Shown here: piece by piece, positions 46,442-55,490 of the stretch
Layout of the letters: each line of letters begins with the position of its first letter
How positions within the stretch are numbered: the first letter of the stretch is position 1
Origin: Kocuria sp.
Lineage (GTDB): Bacteria; Actinomycetota; Actinomycetes; Actinomycetales; Micrococcaceae
Assembly (NCBI GenBank): GCA_030524035.1
Contig: JAUNHG010000001.1
Location: 784,488 to 848,487, forward strand
Length of the DNA stretch: 64,000 bases
Reading direction: 5' to 3'
Translations under genes and position numbers: made by a program
The notes under the pieces: model-generated
What the model saw: only the letters and a program-made list of their open reading frames with translations
Database searches by the model: none
What the model was told of the DNA's origin: nothing

Positions 46442-47602
46442 TCACGGGGTGTTATCTATACGTTGCTGTTGAAGGACTTCTTGGGCATTGTCGTCAAAAT
46501 TGGCGACCTCCGTGCGGTGGTTTGTGTCGTTGACGGTGTAGTCCACGCTTTCGTTCGCCAACCGGACTTGTCGACCCTCATCTACAAGTTTCTGATGTTT
46601 TTTCAGCGCTTTGGTAACTGCTTTAACGTCGCGCGGTGGGATGTGAAGTCTTTCTTCGGATGCCACTCCGGCGAGCAGCTCGCGGCCCCGCTGTAACTCA
46701 GCATCGATCTCCGCTCCCAGTAGAAGAACGTTATTGAAGATCCACACTCCCAAAAGTCCTAGAATCACGCCGCCAATGACTCCATAAGTATCGGCTTGAG
46801 AGGCGAACTGTGTGGCGTATACAGAAAAAGCGGCTCCGGCCAGGATGGTGCCAATGATCGCACAAAAAGCCCCGGGGGAAATCCACCTGAATTTCGGTTG
46901 CTGCACATTGGGTGTGACGTGATACAGAACTGCCACCAACAGCATGAGCAGCACCAGGATTACCGGCCATTTGGTGATATTCCAGACACTGACGGCAGTT
47001 TCGCCCAACCCGATAGCTTCTCCAACGGTCCGTGCGATCCCGCCAGAGAGCAAGATCATCAAGAACACCAACACCACTGTGACCACAACAAAGAGCGTGA
47101 CCATCAACATGGTGGTTTTATGTTTAAGGAAAGTCCGACCTTCTGATACGTCATACACACGATTCATTGCGCGTGCAAACGCCCCAACGTAACCAGAGGC
47201 GGTCCATAAGCCGGAGCCTACACCGATAACCAGGGCAACTATCCCGGCGCCGCTAGATTCGGTCAGGTTACTGATGGTGGGTTCCAACAGGGTGTTGAGT
47301 TCATCCGGTACACGGCCGGAGAGGAAATCCGTGATGGCGTCCGTTGTTTGTTGGCCTTGACCAAACACACCTAGCAGGGAGACCACAGCCAATAAGCCAG
47401 GGAAAACTGAGAGCACGGTGAAATAGGTCAAAGACGCTGCCAGGTCAGTGCAGCCGTCTTGCATGAATTCAGCGAATGCTCGCTTGAAAACATATTTCCA
47501 CGAACGTTTGGGGATCTGTGTGGGCCGATCCGGTGTAGCTGCATTATCCAGTGTGGTGTCTTCAGCCCGCTCTAAAGTTTCACGGAGAGTGTGTGTGGAC
47601 AC
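46442..47602 (-). CDS. YihY/BrkB family inner membrane protein
   Basis: A 386-residue protein with six membrane segments. FAEFMQDGCTDLAASLTYFTVLSVFPGLLAV near the N-terminus is the family hallmark, followed by SGYVGAFARAMNRVYDV. The basic polar C-terminal tail of about 80 residues is cytoplasmic. It was once annotated as RNase BN, which is no longer accepted; a transport or lipid role is suspected. GTG 47602 follows an AGGGGAAAG purine tract. Confidence 0.88.
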   Translation of the reverse strand: MSTHTLRETLERAEDTTLDNAATPDRPTQIPKRSWKYVFKRAFAEFMQDGCTDLAASLTYFTVLSVFPGLLAVVSLLGVFGQGQQTTDAITDFLSGRVPDELNTLLEPTISNLTESSGAGIVALVIGVGSGLWTASGYVGAFARAMNRVYDVSEGRTFLKHKTTMLMVTLFVVVTVVLVFLMILLSGGIARTVGEAIGLGETAVSVWNITKWPVILVLLMLLVAVLYHVTPNVQQPKFRWISPGAFCAIIGTILAGAAFSVYATQFASQADTYGVIGGVILGLLGVWIFNNVLLLGAEIDAELQRGRELLAGVASEERLHIPPRDVKAVTKALKKHQKLVDEGRQVRLANESVDYTVNDTNHRTEVANFDDNAQEVLQQQRIDNTP

Positions 47603-47683
47603 GGTCTTTCCCCTTGTGCTGGTCGGTGGATACGCGCAGAACTCGTGCCTTCATGCCATGTGTGACGTATATGGAGGGCGTGA

Positions 47684-47729
47684 CAGAAGGGAGCCTCCCA
47701 TCAGTCTACTGATGGGAGGCTCCCTTCTG
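47684..47729. terminator. 21-bp perfect hairpin between the marR and brkB-like genes
   Basis: CAGAAGGGAGCCTCCCATCAG (47684-47704) and its exact complement (47709-47729) flank the tetraloop TCTA. It lies 42 nt after the MarR stop on the minus strand and is very stable. No T-run follows, but the stem alone could end or protect the marR transcript. Confidence 0.8.
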
Positions 47730-47771
47730 GTGGCATCCGGTGCGGCGGGGCAAGCCGGACGCGTGGAAACT

Positions 47772-48233
47772 TCAGTCACTCAAGCTGTGACGCAAACGGT
47801 CGGACAATCGGGTGAGGATGCGAAGCTCCTCGGTATCCAAGCCGTTGGCCATCACTTCATGAACGTGACGATCAAAGTGTTCAGCAATGCGCTCTTGAAG
47901 GTCGTGACCATCTTCGGTCAGCCTAATGCGCAGGCCGCGAAGATCCTGAGGATCTTGCCAGCGGTGTACAAGGCCCTTGGATTCAAGCCGTTCGAGCATG
48001 CGGGACAGGCTCGACTGGGTGAGCAGAACATATTCGTTGAGCTCGTTCAGCCGAATGCCCCGGTCATCTGCCCGGGAGAGGTTGAACAGGACGTCGTACT
48101 CACGCATGGAGAGATCCGCGAACTCTTCACGGCGCTGGAGGCGGCGCATCACCGTGACCTGCGCACGGTACAGCGCTTCCCACGCTGCTGTGGAGGTCTC
48201 TATCGGGTCGTTAATGGTTTCTCTGATGGGCAC
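47772..48233 (-). CDS. MarR-family transcriptional regulator
   Basis: A 153-residue winged-helix repressor with the recognition region LTQSSLSRMLERLESKGLVHR and the wing RGLRIRLTEDG. The ligand is unknown. GTG 48233 lies 7 nt after TACTAT on the minus strand, a leaderless arrangement. A palindrome overlapping the -35 region suggests autoregulation. No obvious target gene is divergent; mqo upstream is on the same strand with its own terminator. Confidence 0.9.
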   Translation of the reverse strand: MPIRETINDPIETSTAAWEALYRAQVTVMRRLQRREEFADLSMREYDVLFNLSRADDRGIRLNELNEYVLLTQSSLSRMLERLESKGLVHRWQDPQDLRGLRIRLTEDGHDLQERIAEHFDRHVHEVMANGLDTEELRILTRLSDRLRHSLSD

Positions 48234-48266
48234 GCAGCCAATAGTAGGCGATGTGATTCGGAATCA
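48234..48266 (-). promoter_or_regulatory. Leaderless promoter and palindromic operator of the marR gene
   Basis: On the minus strand, TACTAT (48246 to 48241) stands 7 nt before GTG 48233. TGATTC-G-GAATCA at 48254-48266 is a perfect palindrome just upstream and can be extended with one bulge (CGAT/ATCG). A MarR dimer bound there would block the -35 region. No consensus -35 is seen. Confidence 0.5.
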
Positions 48267-48420
48267 TCGGCCGAAGTCGTCCGCTGTTATGTGGTGATTT
48301 TATTGATTTAGCATCTAAATTTGTGGGCCGGAGAGGCTTTGACATCGGCGTAGTCTTGGAGGCTGATATTGCGTGAAGGTTGCGGTGAGTAGAATTCAAC
48401 TCTTTGGTGGACAAAGCTCC
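48267..48420. other. Gene-free stretch with an AT-rich palindrome
   Basis: Between the marR promoter and the mqo terminator I find no credible gene. It holds ATTTAG-CAT-CTAAAT at 48306-48320, with perfect 6-bp arms, in a locally AT-rich segment (48295-48325). This is a plausible second binding site for the neighbouring MarR protein; nothing else is recognisable. Confidence 0.35.
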
Positions 48421-48469
48421 AAAAATCGCAAGAATCCGGGGGCGACACGTGGCACACCCCCGGATTCTT
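48421..48469 (-). terminator. Intrinsic terminator of mqo
   Basis: AAGAATCCGGGGG (48430-48442) and CCCCCGGATTCTT (48457-48469) form a perfect 13-bp stem. Read on the minus strand it is followed four bases later by TTTTT (48425 to 48421). The 14-nt loop contains CACGTG. Confidence 0.85.
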
Positions 48470-48541
48470 AAGAACTGGGAACCTGACTGTGAAAGTAGCC
48501 AAGCGGGAATCTTGAGCTCAGGTCAGGGCTTCAGTAAGGAC

Positions 48542-50026
48542 TCATTGGATCCCTAAGACGCCCGCTGTATGACTCATGATTTCGTCTGCGAGTGCAGGAT
48601 CGGTGTCCAATCTCTGGCCGTGGGCTGGGATTAACGCACTGAGTCGGGCATCCCAGGTCTGATGGCGCTGCGGGAAACACCTCTGTAATAAGTCCAGCAT
48701 GATTGGCACAGCGGTGGAGGCGCCGGGGGAAGCCCCGAGTAACCCGGCAATGGATCCATCGGATGCCGTGATCAACTCCGTACCGAACTGCAACACGCCA
48801 CCTTTGTCTCGATCCTTGCGCATCACCTGAACGCGCTGACCAGCGTGTACCAATTCCCAATCGTTGCCGTCGGCGGTGGGGTAGTACTGTTGCAGGTACT
48901 GCACACGTTGTGCCTTGCTTTTGAACAGTTCTGAGATCAGATACTTCACCAGGCTGGTATTCGACAGCCCTGCTCGGCTCATGGGGTAAACGTTGTCTGT
49001 CTTGATCGAACGGGGAAGATCAAACAGCGAGCCCTGCTTGAGGAAATTTGGCTTGAACCCAGCGTATGGGCCAAACAGCAAAGACTTGCTGCCATTTTCG
49101 TATCGTGTGTCCAGATGCGGAACAGACATGGGGGGTGCACCAACGGAAGCCTGACCATATACCTTGGCGTTGTGCTGAGTAGCGATTTCTGGGTTGGTGT
49201 TGCGCAGCCACAAGCCTGAGACCGGGAAGCCGCCGAACCCTTTAATTTCTGCGATGCCAGATTTCTGGAGTAAAGGCAGTGCGCCGCCTCCGGCGCCGAC
49301 GAAGACGAATTTCGCGCGGATTTCGCGCGTATCTTCAGAATCCAATCGGTTTTTGGTCTGTGCCACCCACGTGCCATCGGACTGTTTGGTGAGGTTAGTT
49401 ACCTGAGTTCCGGTGCGCACCTGACTTCCACGCGATTGCATATGTGAAACCAACCGTTTGGTCAGTTCCCCAAAATTCACGTCAGTGCCTTCCGGGGAGA
49501 AGGTTGCGGCCACAGACTGCGTCCCGCGTCCACGCATGGTGAGCGGTGCCCAGGACGCTAGCTGGTCCCGATCTTCGGAGTACTCCATACGCTCAAAGAG
49601 CTTGTGCTGTTTAAATGCTTCATACCGGGCTTTGAGGTAGCGAACATGATCATCGTTGAAGACCATGGACATGTGTGGCACGGGGTTGATAAAACCGGAA
49701 GCGGTGCCGAGTTTGCCTTCTTCAACCATCGTTGCCCAGAACTGCCGGGAAACCTGAAACTGCTCATTGATAGCCACAGCTTTGCTGGTCCCCACCGTGC
49801 CATCAGGGTTGAGCGGTGCATAGTTCAATTCGCATAAAGCGGCATGCCCGGTACCGGCGTTGTTCCAGACTGCTGAACTTTCTTTGCCGATCCCGTCCAG
49901 GCGCTCCACCAGCATGATGTTCCAACTGGGTTCCAGCTCTGTCAGTAAAGCTCCCAAGGTGGCCGACATAATGCCGCCCCCAATCAGAAGGACGTCGGTG
50001 GACTCTGTGATCGTCGCGTGGGTCAC
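48542..50026 (-). CDS. mqo: Malate:quinone oxidoreductase
   Basis: Membrane-associated FAD enzyme that oxidises malate to oxaloacetate and passes electrons to quinone. The 494-residue protein has the FAD-binding start DVLLIGGGIMSATLG, VERLDGIGKESS, WNNAGTGHAALCELNY and the C-terminal GLLGASPGASTAVPIML. GTG 50026 has GGGAG 8 nt upstream; 18 in-frame residues before it are not conserved. Transcription ends at a strong terminator. Confidence 0.95.
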   Translation of the reverse strand: MTHATITESTDVLLIGGGIMSATLGALLTELEPSWNIMLVERLDGIGKESSAVWNNAGTGHAALCELNYAPLNPDGTVGTSKAVAINEQFQVSRQFWATMVEEGKLGTASGFINPVPHMSMVFNDDHVRYLKARYEAFKQHKLFERMEYSEDRDQLASWAPLTMRGRGTQSVAATFSPEGTDVNFGELTKRLVSHMQSRGSQVRTGTQVTNLTKQSDGTWVAQTKNRLDSEDTREIRAKFVFVGAGGGALPLLQKSGIAEIKGFGGFPVSGLWLRNTNPEIATQHNAKVYGQASVGAPPMSVPHLDTRYENGSKSLLFGPYAGFKPNFLKQGSLFDLPRSIKTDNVYPMSRAGLSNTSLVKYLISELFKSKAQRVQYLQQYYPTADGNDWELVHAGQRVQVMRKDRDKGGVLQFGTELITASDGSIAGLLGASPGASTAVPIMLDLLQRCFPQRHQTWDARLSALIPAHGQRLDTDPALADEIMSHTAGVLGIQ

Positions 50027-50149
50027 TGTTTGGGCTCCCGTCGTCGGACACAGGGGCGGTTTGGTGGTCTCCCTGCGCACATAGTGTCACTAAGACTAGT
50101 CGGCCAGTGTGCTCTCGTGCACACCAAAGCGGTGTCGCGGACTCAGAAG

Positions 50150-50184
50150 CTATACAACTCAACGGGTTTCGTTGAGTTGTATAG
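50150..50184. promoter_or_regulatory. 15-bp perfect inverted repeat over the SBP stop codon
   Basis: CTATACAACTCAACG (50150-50164) and CGTTGAGTTGTATAG (50170-50184) flank GGTTT. It covers the stop of the solute-binding protein gene and lies about 125 nt upstream of the mqo start on the same strand. It may terminate the SBP transcript, although only CTTCTGAG follows, or act as an operator for mqo. Confidence 0.6.
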
Positions 50185-51799
50185 AGTTGAAGTCTTCAAA
50201 TCCCGTGGAACTCAAAGGAAAAAAGGAAGTTCGGGAATCGACCGCAACACCGGTGGTGGGAAAAGCTAAGGGCAGGGCGATTTTTTCCTGCATCACTCGT
50301 GCGTTGATCTGGCGGTAGATGTCTTGGCGGTTCTCACCATCCGGCAACTGCGCGGCGTCATCAACGAGGGAACGCAGCGTCGCTGACTCTACGCCGAGCT
50401 CAGGTGTAGGGGCACTAAATAATGTGGCCATAAAGTAATCAGGATCCCGGAAACCGCCATTGATACCTGACAAAAAAATGTCATGCTCAGTGGAGCGGGT
50501 CCGCAGGGTTTCGTCGTACACACTCCACGGCACGGGAATAGGAGTGATGCTGAATCCTGCGCGAGCCAGCATGGCTGAGATATCTGCGTAGAGCTGTTCT
50601 GGTCGTAAAGCCCATGAACGGGACGAACCTGTGGGATACAGAAAGCGGGCTGTGTGTTTTTTGCGCCCCGAATTTTCCAGAAGGTTCTTGGCTTCTTGGG
50701 GATCATAGGCAGGAAAACCGATGTCGTTTTCTGGAACATTGAACCGGGCAGGAAGGAAGGCTTGGGCCACGCTAGTGCCTTGGGGATAGTGATCACGCAC
50801 GATAGCCTGACGGTCCACCGCTACCATCGCCGCTTGGCGTATCGTGGCGTCAGCAAACAAACCATCACCGCTGTGCAATCCGAGGTAGGTGACACAGTAG
50901 GGGTCGCGTTGGAGTACCTGAACGCCTTCCCGCGCCAGGGGGCCAAAAGCATCGAGCCCCACCAGGTCATATCCGTCAATCTGACCGTTGCGCAAAGCTA
51001 CATAGCGTAGTTCGGCATCTGGAATAGCAACAAACTCCAAAGACCCCAGCGTTCCCAGCTTCCCCCAGTACGTTTCAGAGGCTTCCAGCACCACAGATTC
51101 ACCCGCTCTTTGTCCCGAGCCAGCTTCCAGACCACGCTGCACTTTAAAAGGGCCAGTGCCCACGGGCGCTGTGCCGACAGTGTCGGCGGAGATTGACGAC
51201 GGCGCAGCGATCCCAAAAGCAGGGTGGCTCAGGGTCTTGGGGAGCGAAGGATGGGGCCGGTTGAGCAAGATGCGTACTGTGTGCGAATCAACAACTTCAG
51301 CGGATTGATAAACGGGCCCTTGGGGCGCGCCACGTCGGAAAATAGCGTCGAATAGACTGTGCCGTCGAAGGCGGGAATCGCGAACTGATGCCGCAGCCCA
51401 GCGCTGCATATTCTGCACCACGGCCTCAGCGTCGAACTCTGAGCCGTCGTGAAAAACCACGCCGGGACGCAGGGCAAAATCCCATGCCAGATTGTCTTCG
51501 CTGGGTTTCCATGCGGTGGAGAGCCCGGCAACAGGTTCTCCGGTCATGGGATCCGGGGACACCAAGCCTTCGAGTACCTGGCGCGCAATGCGGTTGGTTT
51601 CCAGGTTGTCCGTCAAGGACGGATCTAATGTAGGGGCTGTAGCTGCGTTGGCGAATATATAACGCGCTGGTGCCACGGGCTGTGAACTGCGTGTGCCGGG
51701 GGGGCTGTTCTGTGGTGTGCATGCGCTCAGAGCGCTTCCAGCTAGTGTTGCCCCTAAAGCGGCGGAGAAGAGCGTGCGCCGTGAGTAGTGCACAGCCAC
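50159..51799 (-). CDS. Family 5 solute-binding lipoprotein of an ABC importer (peptide/nickel type)
   Basis: A 546-residue extracytoplasmic protein of the DppA/OppA type with the family region LDPSLTDNLETNRIARQVLEGLV and WDFALRPGVVFHDGSEFDAEAVV. The signal peptide carries a twin-arginine motif SRRTLF (6-11) and a lipobox LSAC with C27, so it is probably a Tat-exported lipoprotein. No permease or ATPase gene adjoins it, so it is an orphan. GTG 51799 has GAGGAG 6 nt upstream; the longer open frame reads into tRNA-Leu and is not real. Confidence 0.9.
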   Translation of the reverse strand: MAVHYSRRTLFSAALGATLAGSALSACTPQNSPPGTRSSQPVAPARYIFANAATAPTLDPSLTDNLETNRIARQVLEGLVSPDPMTGEPVAGLSTAWKPSEDNLAWDFALRPGVVFHDGSEFDAEAVVQNMQRWAAASVRDSRLRRHSLFDAIFRRGAPQGPVYQSAEVVDSHTVRILLNRPHPSLPKTLSHPAFGIAAPSSISADTVGTAPVGTGPFKVQRGLEAGSGQRAGESVVLEASETYWGKLGTLGSLEFVAIPDAELRYVALRNGQIDGYDLVGLDAFGPLAREGVQVLQRDPYCVTYLGLHSGDGLFADATIRQAAMVAVDRQAIVRDHYPQGTSVAQAFLPARFNVPENDIGFPAYDPQEAKNLLENSGRKKHTARFLYPTGSSRSWALRPEQLYADISAMLARAGFSITPIPVPWSVYDETLRTRSTEHDIFLSGINGGFRDPDYFMATLFSAPTPELGVESATLRSLVDDAAQLPDGENRQDIYRQINARVMQEKIALPLAFPTTGVAVDSRTSFFPLSSTGFEDFNSIQLNETR

Positions 51800-51828
51800 T
51801 AATGGCTCCTCTCCACGTAATATCCGAG

Positions 51829-51908
51829 TGCGCGAGGCGGGACTTGAACCCGCACGCCGAAGCACAGGAACCTAAATCCTGCGTGTCTGCCAATTCCACC
51901 ACTCGCGC
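51829..51908 (-). tRNA. tRNA-Leu (anticodon UAG)
   Basis: An 80-nt class II tRNA read on the minus strand. The acceptor stem GCGCGAG/CTCGCGC is fully paired, and the anticodon loop ATTTAGG gives UAG, which reads CUA (and CUN by wobble). A variable arm TGTGCTTCGGCGTG and the T-arm GGGTTCAAGTCCC are present. The CCA end is not encoded. Confidence 0.95.
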
Positions 51909-52001
51909 TCACGCCACATACCAGTCAGTGTGTCTGGAGGGGCCGGATCAGTCTACGGGAAGTACACCGTCGTTGTCTGATTCCCGGTATGGTCGTCGTT
52001 C

Positions 52002-52475
52002 TCAGGGTTCTAATCCCAGGTCTCGACGCAACTTGGCTACGTGCCCTGTGGCTTTGACGTTGTACTGCGCCACCTCAATCATGCCCTGAGAATCCACAAT
52101 GAAGCTTGATCGGATCAGACCTTCGTACACACGGCCATAGTTTTTCTTTTCGCCCCAAGTTCCCCATGCCAAGGCCACGGCGTGGTCGGCGTCTGATAAC
52201 ACAGGGAACGGAAGCCCCTCGTTGTCGCTGAATTTCTTTAAGGCTGTGGGGGAGTCAGGTGAAATGCCGAGGACGGCGTACCCTTCCGCTGTGAAGCGCG
52301 CCAGGTTGTCGCGGAAGTCACAGGCTTCCGTGGTGCACCCTGGGGTGGACGCTTTGGGGTAGAAATACACGATGACTCGTTGGCCTGCGTAGTCAGACAG
52401 CGAAACATCTTCACCGTCCTGATTATGCAATGTGAAGGCGGGGGCGGTCGTTCCAGGGGCCAGGCGATGGGTCAA
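52002..52475 (-). CDS. bcp: Thioredoxin-dependent peroxiredoxin, Bcp/PrxQ type
   Basis: Reduces peroxides using thioredoxin. The 157-residue protein has the peroxidatic Cys C47 and the resolving Cys C52 in PGCTTEACDFRD, preceded by VIVYFYPKAST. It starts with TTG 52475, 6 nt after AAGGA on the minus strand; no ATG or GTG suits the N-terminus. It is divergent from the MarR gene at 52604, which could point to oxidative-stress control (inference). Confidence 0.93.
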   Translation of the reverse strand: MTHRLAPGTTAPAFTLHNQDGEDVSLSDYAGQRVIVYFYPKASTPGCTTEACDFRDNLARFTAEGYAVLGISPDSPTALKKFSDNEGLPFPVLSDADHAVALAWGTWGEKKNYGRVYEGLIRSSFIVDSQGMIEVAQYNVKATGHVAKLRRDLGLEP

Positions 52476-52591
52476 CTTCAGTCCTTATCTGGTGTGCAAT
52501 CACGCGGTATAGAGGTCAGATGCAGCATCATGCGTGCTGCCCATATACAGAGTGTAAGCACACTTAGTCAAATGGCCATCGGGTACGGGGT

Positions 52592-52603
52592 TATAATCGC
52601 CGC
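52592..52603 (+). promoter_or_regulatory. Leaderless consensus -10 of the marR gene at 52604
   Basis: A perfect TATAAT (52592-52597) is followed by 6 nt and ATG 52604; no ribosome binding site is present. No -35 element is clear at 16-18 nt. Confidence 0.65.
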
Positions 52604-53145
<542 letters not shown>

Positions 53146-53253
53146 GATCATGGCGCGTGGCCACGGCGGTAAACGGTACCACACTTTGCGTCCTTGCAGA
53201 TCACAGAATCTGAATGTGGGACGTCTCACGATGTGAAATACAGTGGTCGCTGT

Positions 53254-53289
53254 TTGACACTTGTGAGGTGGGCGGCAGAGCATATTCGT
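53254..53289 (+). promoter_or_regulatory. Promoter of the ilvB leader
   Basis: A perfect -35 TTGACA (53254-53259), an 18-nt spacer and a -10-like GAGCAT (53278-53283) are followed by 6 nt and the leader peptide ATG at 53290, so the leader mRNA is probably leaderless. The -10 is poor; CATATT at 53281 is an alternative with a long 21-nt spacer. 53146-53253 shows nothing else recognisable. Confidence 0.55.
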
Positions 53290-53346
53290 ATGCAATGCAC
53301 CTCACTGCGAATTGTGGCTGCAGGAACGCTCGTCCTGATGGGATGA
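53290..53346 (+). CDS. ilv operon leader peptide
   Basis: An 18-codon open frame, MQCTSLRIVAAGTLVLMG, with six branched-chain residues (L6, I8, V9, L14, V15, L16). Placed between a promoter and a terminator upstream of ilvBNC, it fits a transcription-attenuation leader: stalling at these codons when Ile, Val or Leu is scarce would change RNA folding and let transcription continue. Part of its coding region (53295-53304) is exactly complementary to 53369-53378 just before the terminator. Confidence 0.82.
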   Translation: MQCTSLRIVAAGTLVLMG

Positions 53347-53426
53347 CGGGTCTGTGGTCATGTTGCGATGAGGTGCATCGGGCCCCGGGAGCCGCCCACC
53401 AGGCGGTCGGGGCCTTCTTCGTGTTC
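53295..53426 (+). promoter_or_regulatory. ilvBNC attenuator
   Basis: Alternative RNA structures are visible. ATGCACCTCA (53295-53304) can pair with TGAGGTGCAT (53369-53378). The terminator stem is GGCCCCG (53381-53387) with CGGGGCC (53408-53414), holding an inner CCGCC/GGCGG helix, followed by TTCTTCGTGTTC. The first pairing ends three bases before the terminator stem. Translation state of the leader peptide should decide which forms. Confidence 0.78.
53381..53426 (+). terminator. Attenuator terminator upstream of ilvB
   Basis: A GC-rich two-part stem (53381-53414) followed by a T-rich tract TTCTTCGTGTTC. It lies 35 nt after the leader peptide stop. From 53427 to 53591 there is no further gene; this stretch is the distal leader. 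Confidence 0.8.
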
Positions 53427-53591
53427 GGTACCACCTCGCCGGACCAGAAGGAGTTTTCATAACCCCTACAAGCGGAATCAATCACGCGGTGAGCGTCACC
53501 CTTTGACCCCGGGTGTCACTGTCGGGTGGTGGTGACGTGTTTTGGTGCAGACGGTCACCTTCACAGAGCAGAGCGGACCGAAGGACATGAG

Positions 53592-55490
53592 ATGAATAAG
53601 CAGCAGGCCATTAGCCCAGCGTTAATGGCGCATAAACGAGCGGATTCTTCCGCCGGACGGCGTGTAAACCAGGAAAATTCTGTGGTACTTCCTGAAGTTC
53701 CAGGTGCACAAAAAGTGGTGGAACCTGTGACTATGACCGGTTCGCAGGCGGTGATCCGTGCATTGGAAGAACTTGAGGTCACGGATGTTTTCGGGTTGCC
53801 CGGTGGAGCGATCCTGCCAACCTATGACCCTTTGTTGGAAACAACATCGATCAACCACATCCTAGTGCGCCATGAGCAAGGTGCTGGTCATGCCGCTGAA
53901 GGCTACGCCTTGGCTTCCGGCCGTGTGGGTGTGTGTATTGCAACTTCTGGTCCTGGGGCTACCAACCTCGTCACTGCTTTGGCTGACGCCACCATGGATT
54001 CCGTTCCGATGGTGGCGATCACCGGCCAGGTGTCTTCTGCGTTGATTGGCTCTGACGCCTTTCAAGAGGCTGACATTGTGGGCATGACGATGCCGGTGAC
54101 TAAACATTCATATTTGGTCACTGAGGCACAGGACATTCCGCGGGTGCTTGCCGAAGCATTTCATTTAGCTTCCACTGGACGGCCCGGACCAGTTCTGGTG
54201 GACATCACGAAGGACGCCCAGGTAGCCCAGATGGAATTTTCTTGGCCGCCGACCCTTGATCTGCCCGGGTACCGTCCTGTGGTCCGTGGTCACTCCAAGC
54301 AGATTCGTGAGGCCGCTAGTTTGATGGCCAAAGCACAACGTCCCGTGCTGTACGTCGGGGGCGGGGTGATCAAAGCGGGTGCATCGGAAGCTCTTATGGA
54401 ACTGGCGGAGCTGACGGGGGCGCCGGTGGTCACCACGCTGACCGCGCGGGGGGCTTTCCCGGATTCACATGAACAGCACCTGGGGATGCCCGGAATGCAT
54501 GGCACGGTGCCCGCCGTCTACGCCTTACAACAGGCAGACCTGCTGGTGACGTTAGGGGCGCGGTTTGATGATCGTGTGACGGGAGTGCTGAGCACATTTG
54601 CCCTCGGCGCCAAGGTGGTACACGCAGACATTGATCCCGCGGAAATCTCCAAAAATCGCACGGCTGATGTGCCGATTGTGGGGGATTTAGCCTCAATTAT
54701 TCCGGAGCTGAGCGCCGCGTATCGGAATCAGAGTGGCTCTGAGGGCGGGGTTGATCTGTCTGCATGGTGGCGGGTTCTCAGGGGCTTGAAAGCGTCATAC
54801 CCCCTAGGGTGGACTTCCACCGAAGACGGTTTATTGGCACCACAACTGGTCATTCAGAAAATTTCTGAATTAACCGGCCCGGATGCCGTATATGTAGCTG
54901 GTGTAGGGCAACACCAGATGTGGTCCGCGCAGTTCGTGAAACATGAGCGCCCGCGTCAATGGGTGAATTCTGCGGGGCTGGGCACCATGGGATTCGCGGT
55001 TCCAGCCGCCATGGGGGCGCAAGTTTCTCAACCAGATCGTGTCGTGTGGGCTATTGACGGTGACGGCTGTTTTCAGATGACTAACCAGGAGCTAGCCACC
55101 TGCACGCTGAACAATATCCCGATCAAAGTTGCGGTGATCAATAACTCCTCGTTGGGCATGGTGCGCCAGTGGCAAACCCTGTTCTACGACGGCAGATACT
55201 CCCACACAGATTTAGACACAGGGCACGAATCACGCCGGATTCCCGACTTCGTCAAACTTGGAGAAGCGTATGGGTGCGCGACGTTCCGTTGTGAGCGTGC
55301 GGAGGATGTAGAAGCCACTATTGCGGCCGCACTGGAAATTAATGACCGTCCGGTGGTGATTGATTTTGTGGTGTCCGCTGATGCCATGGTGTGGCCCATG
55401 GTTCCGACTGGAGTATCCAACGATCAGATTCAGGTTGCCCAGAACATGACTCCTGAATGGGTCGGAGAAGACGAAGGAGCAGGGGCATGA
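53592..55490 (+). CDS. ilvB: Acetolactate synthase large (catalytic) subunit
   Basis: ThDP/FAD enzyme that makes acetolactate or acetohydroxybutyrate, first common step of Val/Leu/Ile synthesis. The 632-residue protein has the catalytic glutamate E95 ([14 protein letters not shown]), [11 protein letters not shown] and the ThDP-binding [12 protein letters not shown]. The N-terminal 45 residues are extra. ATG 53592 is 6 nt after AAGGA; longer in-frame sequence is leader RNA. The stop overlaps ilvN (ATGA). Confidence 0.96.
   Translation: MNKQQAISPALMAHKRADSSAGRRVNQENSVVLPEVPGAQKVVEPVTMTGSQAVIRALEELEVTDVFGLPGGAILPTYDPLLETTSINHILVRHEQGAGHAAEGYALASGRVGVCIATSGPGATNLVTALADATMDSVPMVAITGQVSSALIGSDAFQEADIVGMTMPVTKHSYLVTEAQDIPRVLAEAFHLASTGRPGPVLVDITKDAQVAQMEFSWPPTLDLPGYRPVVRGHSKQIREAASLMAKAQRPVLYVGGGVIKAGASEALMELAELTGAPVVTTLTARGAFPDSHEQHLGMPGMHGTVPAVYALQQADLLVTLGARFDDRVTGVLSTFALGAKVVHADIDPAEISKNRTADVPIVGDLASIIPELSAAYRNQSGSEGGVDLSAWWRVLRGLKASYPLGWTSTEDGLLAPQLVIQKISELTGPDAVYVAGVGQHQMWSAQFVKHERPRQWVNSAGLGTMGFAVPAAMGAQVSQPDRVVWAIDGDGCFQMTNQELATCTLNNIPIKVAVINNSSLGMVRQWQTLFYDGRYSHTDLDTGHESRRIPDFVKLGEAYGCATFRCERAEDVEATIAAALEINDRPVVIDFVVSADAMVWPMVPTGVSNDQIQVAQNMTPEWVGEDEGAGA

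Noticed and set aside
47448..48311. A 287-codon plus-strand open frame over the marR gene
   Set aside because: It runs antisense to a clear MarR protein and through the 21-bp hairpin; no motif or start signal.
51800..51865. Extension of the solute-binding protein upstream to 51865
   Set aside because: It would translate part of tRNA-Leu; GTG 51799 has a good GAGGAG and yields a proper lipoprotein signal peptide.
53214..53462. An 82-codon open frame across the ilvB leader
   Set aside because: It reads through the terminator stem in another frame; the 18-codon leader peptide in the attenuator context is the better explanation.
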